From an uncultured Spirochaetaceae bacterium (lineage in GTDB: Bacteria > Spirochaetota > Spirochaetia > Sphaerochaetales > Sphaerochaetaceae), in NCBI GenBank assembly GCA_944389145.1, contig CALXLH010000037.1:1-64000 (forward strand): DNA of 64,000 nucleotides, in the 5' to 3' direction. The position numbers were made by a program, and so were the translations under genes. The notes under the pieces were generated by a model. The model was given only the letters and a program-made list of their open reading frames with translations, did not search any database and was not told the DNA's origin. The stretch's first letter is position 1. Each line of letters starts with the position of its first letter. This document shows, in pieces, positions 8,293 to 16,479 of the stretch.

Positions 8293-9555
8293 TCATACCC
8301 CATTCTGCCCTAGGGCTTTGAACATACGCCGCTTATATTCCTCTACCCCGTTCTGATCAAATGGGTTCACACCGAACAGAAGGCAGGAAAGCGCACAGGA
8401 AAACTCAAAGAAGTAGAAGACGCGTCCCCATGAATAGGCATCACATCCATCAGCATCCAGTCTTATGCAGGGAACGCCGGCAGAGGAATGGGCTCCGATC
8501 GTCGCATCGATCGCAATCCTGTTCATCTCTGCAAGATCCTTCCCTTCGATGTACTCAAATCCATCTGCATATGATGAGGCCGGAATGATCAATGAAGAAT
8601 CATCTGGCATCGAGAGGAATGTCTCAAAAAGATTTCGGGCCCCTTCCTGGACAAGCTGGCCAATGCTATGAAGATCTTCCGTATAGATAGACGTAGCAGG
8701 ATATATCCCAAGGCCATCCTTTCCTCCACTCTCTCCATACATCTGCCTCCACCATCGTCCAAAGAGCCTCAGGGAAGGCTCCTCTGATACAAGCTGCTCG
8801 ATGCAGAAGCCTTTTTCATATAACAGCCGCCTTGCGATCGCATAGGACGCTGCGGCAGAATCAATACCATGCCGGACTTCCTCATCCATCTGGTCGGAAA
8901 CACCCTCTACCAGCCGGTCCACGTCTATTCCAGCTACAGCCATAGGGAGAAGTCCTACCGCGGAATGGGCAGAATACCTGCCGCCAATATCCTCCGGGAA
9001 CGCTAGGAACGTATATCCATTTTCCCTCGATATCCTTTCAAGGGAGGAACCTATCGTCCCTGTGGCTATGATCCTTCTTCCTGCATCAGCCTTTCCATAT
9101 CTCTTCTCAAGATATGAGCGCAGGACACGGAAATGGCTGCCAGGCTCGAGCGTTGCGAAGTTCTTGGCAATGACGTTAACATATATCTCATTCCGTCCAT
9201 CAAGCTCTTCCAGAAGCCTGGAAAGCGCTCTAGGAGAAAGTCCATTGCCGGCATATCTGACATTATGCCTGAAGCCATCACCAAGAGCATCTATGGCAGC
9301 CTGAGCGGCCTGGTTAGATCCACCGACCCCGACAAGGACGAATAGATCGCCATCGGATCTTATCCTGTCGGAAATCGAGTGGATCTCATCCATTACCGGA
9401 GCTGAGAATGAGGCTTTACCCATCCATCCCTTCAAGCCAGCAAAGCTTTCAGGGGAAATCAGAAGCTTCAAGGCAGACAGACAATCCGTATCTTCCTTCA
9501 ATGCAGCTATCTCATCATTCAATGAAGCGTCTTGATATGCAAGGGAAAACCTCAT
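8293..9555 (-). CDS. Phosphoglucose-isomerase homologue with altered phosphate loop
   Basis: 420-aa protein of the compact bacterial PGI type. Kept: G-G-S at 78-80, the family signature D-I-G-G-R-Y-S near 190, catalytic-base region G-E-S-G-G-K (E275), H296 in L-H-S-I-G-Q, and the C-terminal signature N-P-F-D-Q with Lys408. Changed: the loop that is normally S-K-S-G-T-T (or S-K-T-F-T-T), which grips the 6-phosphate, reads A-K-N-F-A-T at 130-135. So aldose-ketose isomerisation chemistry seems intact while the group held at C6 may differ. ATG at 9555 follows AGGAGG; an upstream extension to 9645 would overlap the receptor gene and lacks a ribosome site. Last gene of the ABC-transporter operon. 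It could still be an ordinary PGI. Confidence 0.85.
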   Translation of the reverse strand: MRFSLAYQDASLNDEIAALKEDTDCLSALKLLISPESFAGLKGWMGKASFSAPVMDEIHSISDRIRSDGDLFVLVGVGGSNQAAQAAIDALGDGFRHNVRYAGNGLSPRALSRLLEELDGRNEIYVNVIAKNFATLEPGSHFRVLRSYLEKRYGKADAGRRIIATGTIGSSLERISRENGYTFLAFPEDIGGRYSAHSAVGLLPMAVAGIDVDRLVEGVSDQMDEEVRHGIDSAAASYAIARRLLYEKGFCIEQLVSEEPSLRLFGRWWRQMYGESGGKDGLGIYPATSIYTEDLHSIGQLVQEGARNLFETFLSMPDDSSLIIPASSYADGFEYIEGKDLAEMNRIAIDATIGAHSSAGVPCIRLDADGCDAYSWGRVFYFFEFSCALSCLLFGVNPFDQNGVEEYKRRMFKALGQNGV

Positions 9556-9568
9556 CACACTCCTCCTA

Positions 9569-10567
9569 TCAGTTACTGAAGATCGCCTTGACGAAGCTAT
9601 CCTCATATGTATCAGCAATGGTAAGATTGCCGGTAACGTTCGCACTCTGAACAGCCTTGAGGTTCTCTAGCATCGTCGAGAAGCTATCCGTCATGTAGTA
9701 ATCACGGAACTCTGCCTCAGTCGGGAACATGACATCAGGGAGCTGCGCAGTAAGCTCATTAGTAGGCTGCTGGGCATAGGTCGAGGCATATGCGCATGCC
9801 TGTTCCGGATTCTCTGCCCTGAATATCTGAGCCTTCACAAGGGCATTGATGAACCTCTGCGACACGTCCGGATTCTTATCTATGAAATCCTTATTCGCTA
9901 CCCACACAGACGGGAATGCATACTCTGGATAGGTCTGATTCGTCGCCAGGACAACGGCCTCATCCCCAAGGGCAGTCTTAAGGCTTGTGGTCGAAGGCTT
10001 CCATCCTGCCCATGCATCTATGGATGCATCTCCATATGTCGACGGGATATTATCATTGCTGATATTGAGTATCCTGATATCAGATTCCGACATTCCATTA
10101 GCCTGGAGCGCGACCTTCAGGAGCGTGTGTCCTGCAGCTCCTTCCTGGACTGCGACAGTCTTGCCCTTGAGATCAGAGATCTGGGTGATGCCGCTGCTCT
10201 TCCTGGTAACGATCTCTTCCGTCAGGGCGATATTATCCAAGGCGACTATATCTACCTGTCCGCTGAAGGCAAGCCATGCGGCTCCGCTTCCGATGAATCC
10301 GAAGTCAGCCTGCCCTGCAACCATCGCAGCGATCTCAGGAGGACCGGATGTATACATCTGCAGCCTTACATCAAGATTCTCCTCCTCGAAGAAGCCCTCA
10401 TTCATAGCAGTCGCGATTGCTGTCGAACCTCCGATCGTCGGATGGTATATGACATTCAGCCTGTCCGGGGCATTGCCGGCAGTCGCAGCTGCCTCCTCTC
10501 CTGCTCCGCTAGCGAAAAGCGCTGCAGACGCGAGAAGAACGCAAAGAATAACCATCATCCTTTTCAT
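9569..10567 (-). CDS. ABC transporter substrate receptor, nitrate/sulfonate/taurine type
   Basis: 332 aa. Signal peptide 1-20 ending A-L-F-A-S-G-A-G-E, then an SsuA/TauA/NMT1-like domain: Y-H-P-T-I-G-G-S-T near 40, E-G-F-F near 60, G-Q-A-D-F-G-F-I-G-S-G near 88, L-K-G-K-T-V-A-V near 130. This family carries aliphatic sulfonates, taurine, nitrate or thiamine precursors. ATG at 10567 follows GGAGGAT. It sits between the TIM-barrel gene and the PGI homologue, downstream of its permease and ATPase genes, which is an unusual receptor position. Ligand specificity cannot be read from sequence. Confidence 0.92.
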   Translation of the reverse strand: MKRMMVILCVLLASAALFASGAGEEAAATAGNAPDRLNVIYHPTIGGSTAIATAMNEGFFEEENLDVRLQMYTSGPPEIAAMVAGQADFGFIGSGAAWLAFSGQVDIVALDNIALTEEIVTRKSSGITQISDLKGKTVAVQEGAAGHTLLKVALQANGMSESDIRILNISNDNIPSTYGDASIDAWAGWKPSTTSLKTALGDEAVVLATNQTYPEYAFPSVWVANKDFIDKNPDVSQRFINALVKAQIFRAENPEQACAYASTYAQQPTNELTAQLPDVMFPTEAEFRDYYMTDSFSTMLENLKAVQSANVTGNLTIADTYEDSFVKAIFSN

Positions 10568-10598
10568 AAGGATCCTCCTTTTCCTCCTATGCGGAGTT

Positions 10599-11468
10599 TT
10601 ATCTCATCAGATATCCATCCAGCCTTGCCTTCTGGATCGCCATTGCCTTCCGGACCTTCTCAGGATCGCCTTCGTACATGCAATCCTCAAGCTCGAAGCT
10701 GAGATCTGCAGGGCTGTCCTCACCAAGGATGGAGAAGAAGCGGCCCCAATTGATCTCACCGTCCCCGATTATCGTATGACGCCACCACTGGTTTTCCTCA
10801 AAGCCCTTCTCACGGGCCGTGTTATGCAGGATTCCAACATCTCCAAGCTTGTCGCGGAAGAGAGCCGTATCCTTCAGATGTACATGGAATATCCTGTCCT
10901 TCCACTTTTCCAAAGGCTCATAGACATCAATCATCTGCCATACGAAATGTGACGGATCATAGCAGATGCCAAGCACTTCCGGGCTGAATTCAGGGAAGAT
11001 CCTTCCCCACATATACGGAGATATCGCGATATTCCTATACATCGGGCAGTTCTCGATCAGGATGCGGACCCCGAGATGCCTTGCCTTCTCCGTGAGTATC
11101 CCGAGGAAATCAAGAGCAGGCTCAAGGCTAAGGAGCGGATTGCATCCACCCTCCGGCGGAATCGACCTTGATCGGCTTATCCCTGTAGAGCAGATAAGCT
11201 TAGGGATAGAAAGCTCCGAGCAGGTCTCAAGCTTGGAGAACAGCTCTTTCCGGAAGGATCCGGCAACCGCAGCATCATCATCTATGAAATTGCGGCAGAA
11301 GATCATCGCCCCGATGGAGATGCGCCTTGCAGCCTCCTTCAGCGAACCTTCAACGCCAGGGCCGACTTCAAGGAAATCATACCCAAGCGACAATGCTATA
11401 TCCGCAATCCTATCCAGATCACGCAATCCAGCCCACACGAACGAATTGGTATGGAATCCATTCCTCAT
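10599..11468 (-). CDS. Sugar phosphate isomerase/epimerase, TIM-barrel family
   Basis: 289-aa xylose-isomerase-like/AP-endonuclease-2-fold protein. Probable metal ligands lie in the usual order: E in I-E-N-C, D-P-S-H, H-V-H-L-K-D and the C-terminal S-F-E-L-E-D. Members isomerise or epimerise free or phosphorylated ketoses and inosose-type compounds. ATG at 11468 shares ATGA with the upstream stop and has GGAGAG in place; a GTG two codons earlier is less likely. Its place after a Gfo/Idh oxidoreductase suggests the two act in sequence on the imported sugar. Confidence 0.87.
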   Translation of the reverse strand: MRNGFHTNSFVWAGLRDLDRIADIALSLGYDFLEVGPGVEGSLKEAARRISIGAMIFCRNFIDDDAAVAGSFRKELFSKLETCSELSIPKLICSTGISRSRSIPPEGGCNPLLSLEPALDFLGILTEKARHLGVRILIENCPMYRNIAISPYMWGRIFPEFSPEVLGICYDPSHFVWQMIDVYEPLEKWKDRIFHVHLKDTALFRDKLGDVGILHNTAREKGFEENQWWRHTIIGDGEINWGRFFSILGEDSPADLSFELEDCMYEGDPEKVRKAMAIQKARLDGYLMR

Positions 11469-12490
11469 ACGCACTCTCCGCCATCGGCTCTCTGCAGGAT
11501 ATCCTCTACATAGACGGCCTCGTCAAATGAAGCATTCTGATTAGCCTTTCCCTCTATTCCATCGATAAATGAGCTTATCTCCTTCCTGAACCAATCATCG
11601 AAAGGAATATCCTCATCGGCCTGCAGGACCTCGATGCGTCCGGTGTATCCTCCGTCACGGTCCTTCTCCCAATAGGTAAGCTCGCCCTTTCCTCTCAAGG
11701 AGACCTCTATCATTCCCGCGTCACCGGTTATCAGAAGCCTTAGGTCATCCATTCCAATCCGGCTCACTGCATAGGATGCAACCGTATCGCCCTTCCGGCA
11801 GATCATCACGGCAGAGTCATCATTCTCCACGGCACCGGTCCCCCCATCGAAGCTTCTTTCCCTTATCGATGTCGAAGAAAAGCAGGAAACCTCATCAAAG
11901 CGGATTCCAGTAAGGAAATATGAGACATCTACGAGATGGGAGCCGAAATCTCCGATAGCGCCGCTTCCAGAGCGCCTGCGGATCATGCGCCATTCAAGAG
12001 GATTGCCAGGATTCGCAAGCCGCTTACCTCCGAAGTGGCCATCTATCGTATAGATCGAGGAGAATCTCTCATCAATGATCTTCCTGGCTTTCTGGACGAT
12101 CGAACAATAACGGTACACCATGCCTACCATGGAATATGCATTGCCGCTCCTCGCCAGGTCTGCCAGCACCCTGCATTCTGAGACATCCATTGCCAATGGC
12201 TTCTCGACCAGGACGGACACTCCTCTTGCCAAAGCCTTCTCTGCATATTGGAAATGGAACGCGTTAGGCGTACATATGCTTATGGCATCCACGAGATCAA
12301 GCAAATCATCAAATGAATCGACGGCCTTCGCATCAAGGCCATGGGAGATGATCCATGCCTCTGCCGCCTCCCTGTTGATATCATATACGCCACATATCCT
12401 GCACCGTTTTTCCTCATCGATATAGCCTTGAGCATGATAATGAGCGATGGATACGGTTGCGCCTACGCCTACGATACCTATACGAAGCAT
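11465..12490 (-). CDS. Gfo/Idh/MocA-family oxidoreductase
   Basis: 341 aa. Rossmann motif G-I-V-G-V-G at residues 4-9, the conserved E-K-P-L-A-M near 94-99, and the dimer/substrate domain with G-D-F-G-S-H-L-V-D (about 170-178). The family oxidises or reduces sugars, often at C3 or C1, with tightly held NAD(P). ATG at 12490 overlaps the ATPase stop by one base (TAATG) and has GGAGGTGAAGAG in front; the longer frame back to 12532 lies inside the ATPase gene. Part of the ABC/isomerase operon. The substrate is not determined. Confidence 0.9.
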   Translation of the reverse strand: MLRIGIVGVGATVSIAHYHAQGYIDEEKRCRICGVYDINREAAEAWIISHGLDAKAVDSFDDLLDLVDAISICTPNAFHFQYAEKALARGVSVLVEKPLAMDVSECRVLADLARSGNAYSMVGMVYRYCSIVQKARKIIDERFSSIYTIDGHFGGKRLANPGNPLEWRMIRRRSGSGAIGDFGSHLVDVSYFLTGIRFDEVSCFSSTSIRERSFDGGTGAVENDDSAVMICRKGDTVASYAVSRIGMDDLRLLITGDAGMIEVSLRGKGELTYWEKDRDGGYTGRIEVLQADEDIPFDDWFRKEISSFIDGIEGKANQNASFDEAVYVEDILQRADGGECV

Positions 12491-13323
12491 TATCTCTTCA
12501 CCTCCAGATATTCCTGATACACGTTCTCCCATATCGCGTTCTTATACTCATTGAATCTCGGCATGAGCTTCGTCGCCTGGTTGCGGGGATATGGAAGATC
12601 TACATCGATGATCTCCTTGACCCGGCCGGGCCTGGCGCTCATTATCACGACACGAGAAGCAAGGAGGACAGCCTCCTCGACATCATGCGTTATGAAGAAG
12701 CAGGTCTTCTTCTCCGTATCCCAGGTCTTAAGCAGATCTTCCTGAAGCTGCGCCCTTGTCTGGGCATCTAGCGCGCCGAATGGCTCATCCATCAGAAGGA
12801 CCTCAGGATTCATGGCATAGCCTCTTGCGATCGCAACACGCTGCTTCATTCCGCCAGACAGCTCCTTAGGATAGGAATCGGAGAAATCCTGAAGGTCAAC
12901 CATCCTGAGGTATTTCTCGCTTATCTCGGCCTTCTCCGCCTTGGTAAGCTTCCTATACCTTGCCTCACCTGTCGAAGGATCCGTCTCCTTGATGTACTTG
13001 TATGCAAGGCCGAATTCGACATTCTTCTTGACAGTGAGCCATGGAAAGAGCGCATATTGCTGGAATACCACGCCTCTGTCATTGCCGGGTCCTACTATCG
13101 GATTGCCATTGATAAGAACCTTGCCTTCCGAAGCATGCTCAAGGCCAGCTATTATGTTGAGCAAGGTAGTCTTGCCGCATCCCGACGGGCCTACGACACA
13201 TACGAATTCATTTTCATATATCCCTAGGTTAACACCATTCAGCGCGATGACTTCCTTTCCGTCATGCGACAGGAACCTCTTCTTCACACCTTCAATGGAT
13301 ATCTTCTTCTTCCTTTCGTCCAT
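12490..13323 (-). CDS. ABC transporter ATPase, SsuB/TauB type
   Basis: 277 aa. Walker A G-P-S-G-C-G-K-T (about 43-50), Q-loop V-F-Q-Q-Y, signature L-S-G-G-M-K-Q-R, Walker B V-L-L-M-D-E-P and switch I-T-H-D are all present. It has a charged insertion of about 20 residues (T-D-P-S-T-G-E-A-R-Y) before the helical domain. ATG at 13323 overlaps the permease stop (TGATG), with GAGGTGG upstream; a GTG at 13332 is too close to that site. Energises import with the permease upstream and the receptor at 9569-10567. Confidence 0.95.
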   Translation of the reverse strand: MDERKKKISIEGVKKRFLSHDGKEVIALNGVNLGIYENEFVCVVGPSGCGKTTLLNIIAGLEHASEGKVLINGNPIVGPGNDRGVVFQQYALFPWLTVKKNVEFGLAYKYIKETDPSTGEARYRKLTKAEKAEISEKYLRMVDLQDFSDSYPKELSGGMKQRVAIARGYAMNPEVLLMDEPFGALDAQTRAQLQEDLLKTWDTEKKTCFFITHDVEEAVLLASRVVIMSARPGRVKEIIDVDLPYPRNQATKLMPRFNEYKNAIWENVYQEYLEVKR

Positions 13324-14162
13324 CACTGCCACCTCGTTAGTTTCTTCTCTGCAAGAAGCAGAAGGCGATCGAGTATGAAGCCGATAACGCCAATACAGAT
13401 TATTCCCAGCATCACCTTATCCATCCGGAAATAAATCTGGGCAGTCTGTATCATGCTTCCTAACCCATAGAAGGTTCCCGTCATCTCTGCGGCGATGAGC
13501 GTGGTCAGCGCAGTGGAGACTCCAAGCCTGGCAGCCGTAAGGATGAAAGGAAAGGCGCTAGGGACCACAACCCTGATGAAGATAGACAGATCTCCTGCGC
13601 CGAACGTATATGCAGCCTTGACTAACGTGAGATCAAGATTCTTCACACCCTGATAGATCGTCACGGTCATCACGAGGAATGATGTGATGAAGATTACGCT
13701 TATCTTCGATCGCTCCCCGGTCCCCATGAGAAGGATCACAAGGGGAATCAGCGCGATAGGCGGAATGGTACGGAAGAACTGGATCCATGGATCTAGGATG
13801 TTGCGGAAGGTCTTATACCATCCCATGAGGAAGGCAACAGGCAAGGCTATCACGAAAGCTATGAGCCATCCTCCGAGAACCCTCCTGAATGACCAGTAGA
13901 TATGCTTAAGGAGCAGATAGGCCTCAAACTGCCCGTCAGAGCCATCGCTCATAAGCTCAGGCATGGCATCATTCACGATGTCCTGCGGGCCAGCAAGGAT
14001 AACCCCTACTCCTGGAAGAATCGACAATAGGTACCATAGGAGTACCCCGCACAGTACTGAAAGGACCATCGTAAGCACCCTTACGCGAGCCGAACCATCA
14101 GAAAAGTCCTTCAGCTTCCGTTCCTTCTGCTTAGGAACACCCTTATTCATCTTCGAGAGCAA
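13323..14162 (-). CDS. ABC transporter permease, SsuC/TauC type
   Basis: 279-aa permease with six hydrophobic segments and the E-A-A-like coupling loop (A-Y-T-F-G-A-G-D at about 195-202). The first 25 residues are strongly basic. Probable start TTG at 14162, which has AGGAGG six bases upstream; the next ATG (14150) is 18 bases from that site. First gene of the operon, preceded by a good promoter with an inverted repeat at its start region. Confidence 0.92.
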   Translation of the reverse strand: MLSKMNKGVPKQKERKLKDFSDGSARVRVLTMVLSVLCGVLLWYLLSILPGVGVILAGPQDIVNDAMPELMSDGSDGQFEAYLLLKHIYWSFRRVLGGWLIAFVIALPVAFLMGWYKTFRNILDPWIQFFRTIPPIALIPLVILLMGTGERSKISVIFITSFLVMTVTIYQGVKNLDLTLVKAAYTFGAGDLSIFIRVVVPSAFPFILTAARLGVSTALTTLIAAEMTGTFYGLGSMIQTAQIYFRMDKVMLGIICIGVIGFILDRLLLLAEKKLTRWQ

Positions 14163-14180
14163 GGCATCCTCCTGTTAATT

Positions 14181-14197
14181 AATTAAATCTTTTAATT
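14181..14197. promoter_or_regulatory. Inverted repeat between promoter and first gene of the ABC operon
   Basis: AATTAAA-TCT-TTTAATT is a perfect 7-bp inverted repeat immediately downstream of the -10 element at 14198-14203, where a repressor would block initiation. The nearby ROK regulator (108-1349) is one candidate binder; this is inference only. Confidence 0.5.
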
Positions 14198-14225
14198 ATT
14201 GTACACCGGAAAAGCCAGCCGTCAA
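14198..14225 (-). promoter_or_regulatory. Promoter of the SsuCBA-like operon
   Basis: Leftward -35 TTGACG (14225-14220), 16-bp spacer, -10 TACAAT (14203-14198). Five of six bases match consensus in each box. Confidence 0.75.
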
Positions 14226-14318
14226 GCAAAATGGAATATGCGGATTCCCGCGGGAATGCAGGCACGGCAATACGGGAAACATAGACGACTGGGGCTATCG
14301 CCATGCTAAGATACATGC

Positions 14319-14855
14319 ATGAGAAGATTGCTTGCCCTAATATCAGCCATGCTCATCGCATCATCGCTCTTCGCCTCATACAGCATAGCGCTTCCGGAGA
14401 GAGGATACCCTCATTTTGCCGTGATCAGCAGAGATGGAGACACGATAGCGCTCGATGATTACATCTGGTATAAGCCATGGAACGGGCTGCTTCTGGAAAG
14501 GATCGATGATGGTATCTACTCTGTGGATGAAGGAGGCAGGTCAGTGCTCCTGGTCGAGGAAGGCGCGGATATCACAGATATAAGGGATGCATTGCGCTTC
14601 AACGATGGGATAGGGATGATAATATCAGCCCTGCCCGTGCTCGACACTAAGGCAATGGAAGCAGAAGGCGTCATGGACGCAATCATCACGCACAGGCTTC
14701 CTGCGCGCGAGAAGGCAAGGCTTGCGGCCCTTGGCTTCACTATCGAGGAGCGGCGGCCAGGCGAGGTCGTGGACATCGGCAGAAGGGTGCAGGAGGAAGA
14801 GAGGATCCTGGTAACCTGCCCTCACTGCCACCACGCATTCAGCATCTATCTCTGA
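14319..14855 (+). CDS. Secreted protein of unknown function with C-terminal CxxC
   Basis: 178 aa, not recognised. A signal peptide (1-20, ending S-L-F-A-S-Y) leads to a soluble domain and a C-terminal C-P-H-C-H-H that could bind a metal. The only rightward gene in this stretch; its last 17 bp overlap the end of the YoaK-like gene on the other strand. No Shine-Dalgarno is visible. A -10-like TAAGAT (14307-14312) lies seven bases before the ATG, so the mRNA might be leaderless. Length and composition are consistent with a real gene. Confidence 0.65.
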   Translation: MRRLLALISAMLIASSLFASYSIALPERGYPHFAVISRDGDTIALDDYIWYKPWNGLLLERIDDGIYSVDEGGRSVLLVEEGADITDIRDALRFNDGIGMIISALPVLDTKAMEAEGVMDAIITHRLPAREKARLAALGFTIEERRPGEVVDIGRRVQEEERILVTCPHCHHAFSIYL

Positions 14856-15486
14856 GCTCCACGGCAGCCATCACGGCGGCTGCGGCTATGGGAACGAACG
14901 CGAACCAGATGCTTGGTATGCCGAAGCGCTGCCAGAGAAGGAACTGGACGGCAACGCCGAGATGGAACGAAAGCAGCGTGAGGCCGAACACATGCATCCT
15001 CGATACCCTTGCGCTCTCCTTTCCCTCCACTATGCTGACTATTCCGGCAAGGAACTGCCTGAGGTTATTCGTAGAGAAGACGGAGGAGCAGACGAAGCCA
15101 TAGGCTCCCTTGAACGTACACCATTGGAACGCCATGGCAAAGAATATCGGATAGAGACCGAGGATGTGGTTCATATCCTCAGGGAAGAAGCCCAGCATAA
15201 GCGTTGCGGCCGCATCGATCGAAAGGCTGATGAGCTTCAGCTGGCGCGGCCTTCTCTCCCCTATCGCTATCGCGAGCACGATCGACGCGGAATAGAGGAT
15301 CAGGACCCCAAGCCGATATAGGAAGTCCTCTATATCATTTCCAAGGAGATCGCTGATGAGGCTGATCATATTCATCGTCTGGGCCGAACCGAACGTCAGG
15401 CGGCAGATTATCGCATAGAGGCCGAAGAGTCCGCCGATGAAAGCCGCGGTATAATGCAGCACGGCCTCCCTATGCTCGGCACTCAT
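14839..15486 (-). CDS. YoaK/DUF1275-family membrane protein
   Basis: 215 aa with about six membrane segments and typical DUF1275 features: an N-terminal G-G-L-F-G-L-Y, a central N-H-I-L-G-L-Y-P-I-F-F-A-M-A-F-Q and the following T-N-N-L-R-Q-F. Function is unknown in the family. Starts with ATGA overlapping the EamA stop, so it is co-transcribed with that transporter. Confidence 0.85.
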   Translation of the reverse strand: MSAEHREAVLHYTAAFIGGLFGLYAIICRLTFGSAQTMNMISLISDLLGNDIEDFLYRLGVLILYSASIVLAIAIGERRPRQLKLISLSIDAAATLMLGFFPEDMNHILGLYPIFFAMAFQWCTFKGAYGFVCSSVFSTNNLRQFLAGIVSIVEGKESARVSRMHVFGLTLLSFHLGVAVQFLLWQRFGIPSIWFAFVPIAAAAVMAAVELRDRC

Positions 15487-16427
15487 TCAGTCACGGCTCC
15501 GTATTTCCTGTTGACGACATATATTCCTGCAGATACGAGGACGAGCGCCAGAAGCTTATTGAGCTGCAGCGCCTGATCGACCTCTCCAAGGAAGATCGCG
15601 GACAGGAGCACGCCGAAGAGCGGTGTCATGAAGTTGAATATCGATACGCGGCTTACCGGGTTGTTCTTCATCAGTATTCCCCACACCGAATACGCGACCG
15701 CTGAGATCAGGGCAAGGTACAGGAGGAGGATATACGCAGATAGCTGGGGAACGAGGTCTATGCGGCCTCCGAGGGCAAGGCCTGCCACGATCATCACGAA
15801 GCCGCCTGCTATGAACTGATAGCCGCTCAGCATCACGACGCTGAAGCGCGCAGAGTACTTCTTCACAAGTATTCCTGAGAGAGCGAGGCTCAGCGTTGAT
15901 AGAAGCACGAGGCCCTCGCCGGCAAGAGAGAAGTGGAATACGGTACCGCCGGAGAATGATACATTCATCACGATCAGGCCTCCGAAGCCCATCACGCAGC
16001 CGATGATCTTAGGAAGCGTAAGGCGCTCATAGCGGAAGACGAGGGAAGCAAGAAGGATCGAGAAGAAGCCGCTCGCACCTGAAAGGATGGTACCGGTAAC
16101 GCCGCTTGTATGGGCAAGGCCGACATAGAAGCAGAAATACTGGACCATCGTCTGAGCCAGGCTCAGCTTGAGGATCGAAGGCCAGGAGCCCTTCTCCGGC
16201 GTTATCAGATGGCCGGCCATCACGGACTGCACGATTATGACGAGTATGCCCGCAAGGAAGAAACGTATGCCGGCAAAGAGGATGATTGAGACAGTATCAG
16301 AGCTGGCAATGCCGAATATCTCATATCCGATCTTGATGGCAGGCGTCGCGCTGCCCCAGAGGAAGCAGCTCAGCATAGCTAGCAGGAATACGACAGGAAG
16401 CCTGCTCAGATAATCTTTCTTTTCCAT
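15483..16427 (-). CDS. EamA/DMT-family transporter
   Basis: 314 aa with ten predicted helices arranged as two EamA repeats (about 10-150 and 165-305). The N-terminal repeat has the usual F-L-W-G-S-A-T-P start. Drug/metabolite superfamily members export amino acids, nucleosides or other small metabolites; the cargo is not predictable. ATG at 16427 follows AGGAGTG. Last-but-one gene of a leftward run. Confidence 0.9.
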   Translation of the reverse strand: MEKKDYLSRLPVVFLLAMLSCFLWGSATPAIKIGYEIFGIASSDTVSIILFAGIRFFLAGILVIIVQSVMAGHLITPEKGSWPSILKLSLAQTMVQYFCFYVGLAHTSGVTGTILSGASGFFSILLASLVFRYERLTLPKIIGCVMGFGGLIVMNVSFSGGTVFHFSLAGEGLVLLSTLSLALSGILVKKYSARFSVVMLSGYQFIAGGFVMIVAGLALGGRIDLVPQLSAYILLLYLALISAVAYSVWGILMKNNPVSRVSIFNFMTPLFGVLLSAIFLGEVDQALQLNKLLALVLVSAGIYVVNRKYGAVTE

Positions 16428-16479
16428 GATCCACTCCTAAGGAAAACCCAGAAGAAGCTAATCCAAAGATGAAAAAGGT

